Origin: Photobacterium carnosum
Lineage (GTDB): Bacteria > Pseudomonadota > Gammaproteobacteria > Enterobacterales > Vibrionaceae
DNA length: 64,000 nucleotides
Assembly: GCF_002849605.1 (NCBI RefSeq)
Contig: NZ_NPIB01000007.1
Location: forward strand, 101,388 to 165,387
Direction of reading: 5' to 3'
Part shown: positions 63,853 through 64,000 of the stretch, piece by piece
Layout of the letters: every line of letters begins with the position of its first letter
Position numbering within the stretch: position 1 is the first letter of the stretch
Translations under genes and position numbers: made by a program
The notes under the pieces: model-generated
Told to the model about the DNA's origin: nothing
The model's input: the letters and a program-made list of their open reading frames with translations, nothing else
The model's database searches: none

Positions 63853-63892
63853 GGGGTTTTATTATTGTCCAATTGTTGTGGCTTAATGAACT

Positions 63893-64000
63893 TGTACACC
63901 TAAATAGGATAAAATACTCTTAATATCAAAATGGTGTACATAATGAAAAAAGCTCGAACAACTTATTCAGTCGCATTCAAACACGATGCTGCTAATTTAG
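63893..64000 (+). mobile_element. Left end of an IS3-type insertion sequence (truncated by window)
   Basis: TGTACACCTAAATAGG at 63893 looks like a terminal inverted repeat beginning TG, and an OrfA-type reading frame starts 50 bp inside. The right end is beyond the window. Confidence 0.5.
63943..64000 (+). CDS. Transposase OrfA, IS3-like (N-terminal fragment at window edge)
   Basis: ATG 63943 opens MKKARTTYSVAFKHDAANL, the start of the helix-turn-helix of IS3/IS911-type OrfA (R-x-x-Y/F-S-x-x-FK-x-x-A). Only 19 codons are visible. Confidence 0.6.
   Translation, partial: MKKARTTYSVAFKHDAANL

Noticed and set aside
1..64000. CRISPR array, tRNA or rRNA genes, complete prophage
   Set aside because: No regularly spaced repeats, no cloverleaf with CCA end recognised, no rRNA sequence and no phage structural genes were seen.

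Overview
The window looks like a chromosomal segment of a low-GC marine Vibrionaceae bacterium, most likely Photobacterium. This rests on AT-rich DNA, Vibrio-type protein families (VolA with FadL, PanP, DUF2860, DUF2913, the GGGtGRT pair), a TMAO respiration locus and a membrane [NiFe]-hydrogenase operon. Genus is inferred from content, not from a database search.

Layout. 1-9 kb: end of a C69 dipeptidase, a class II amidotransferase-like protein with Ser in place of the Cys nucleophile, and an electrophile-response block nemR / curA / GST with two copies of one operator. Then a duplicated-domain protein, an MFS exporter coupled to a cytosolic M23-like protein, and a PcfJ-like protein. 9-19 kb: an AraC/MFS divergent pair, DUF2913, then bcr, rsuA and radD, whose order matches the Escherichia coli chromosome (bcr-rsuA-radD-rplY). 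GNAT, DUF3137 and NlpC/P60 genes sit between rsuA and radD.

19-30.6 kb: the radD-rplY junction is opened by about 11.6 kb of accessory DNA. Its left part (19.2-22.4 kb) is the most unusual region. A (p)ppGpp-synthetase-like gene and a class III nucleotide-cyclase-like gene lie on the minus strand. Each is followed at its stop codon by the same 240-bp repeat, which contains an attC-like hairpin, and a decayed tyrosine integrase with a partial second copy lies between them. The right part holds LysR/DoxX, a Cys-rich exported protein, glutathionylspermidine synthetase/amidase and a Fur-box TonB heme-type receptor.

30.6-52 kb: rplY, polB with a degenerate nucleotidyltransferase gene, yciU, emrD, ribA, a frameshifted S33 peptidase, the IscU-like/GGGtGRT pair behind an unexplained leader, ppaC, fadL-volA, a patatin, a 29-residue CydH-like membrane protein, a DUF2860 porin-like protein and panP.

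52-64 kb: anaerobic respiration. torR diverges from torC-torA-torD (TMAO reductase). It is followed by hyaA-hyaB-hyaC-hyaD and a HypF-like maturation gene, so H2 oxidation through cytochrome b and quinone could feed TMAO reduction. The small hydrogenase subunit lacks the two extra cysteines of oxygen-tolerant enzymes. The window ends inside what appears to be an IS3-type insertion sequence.
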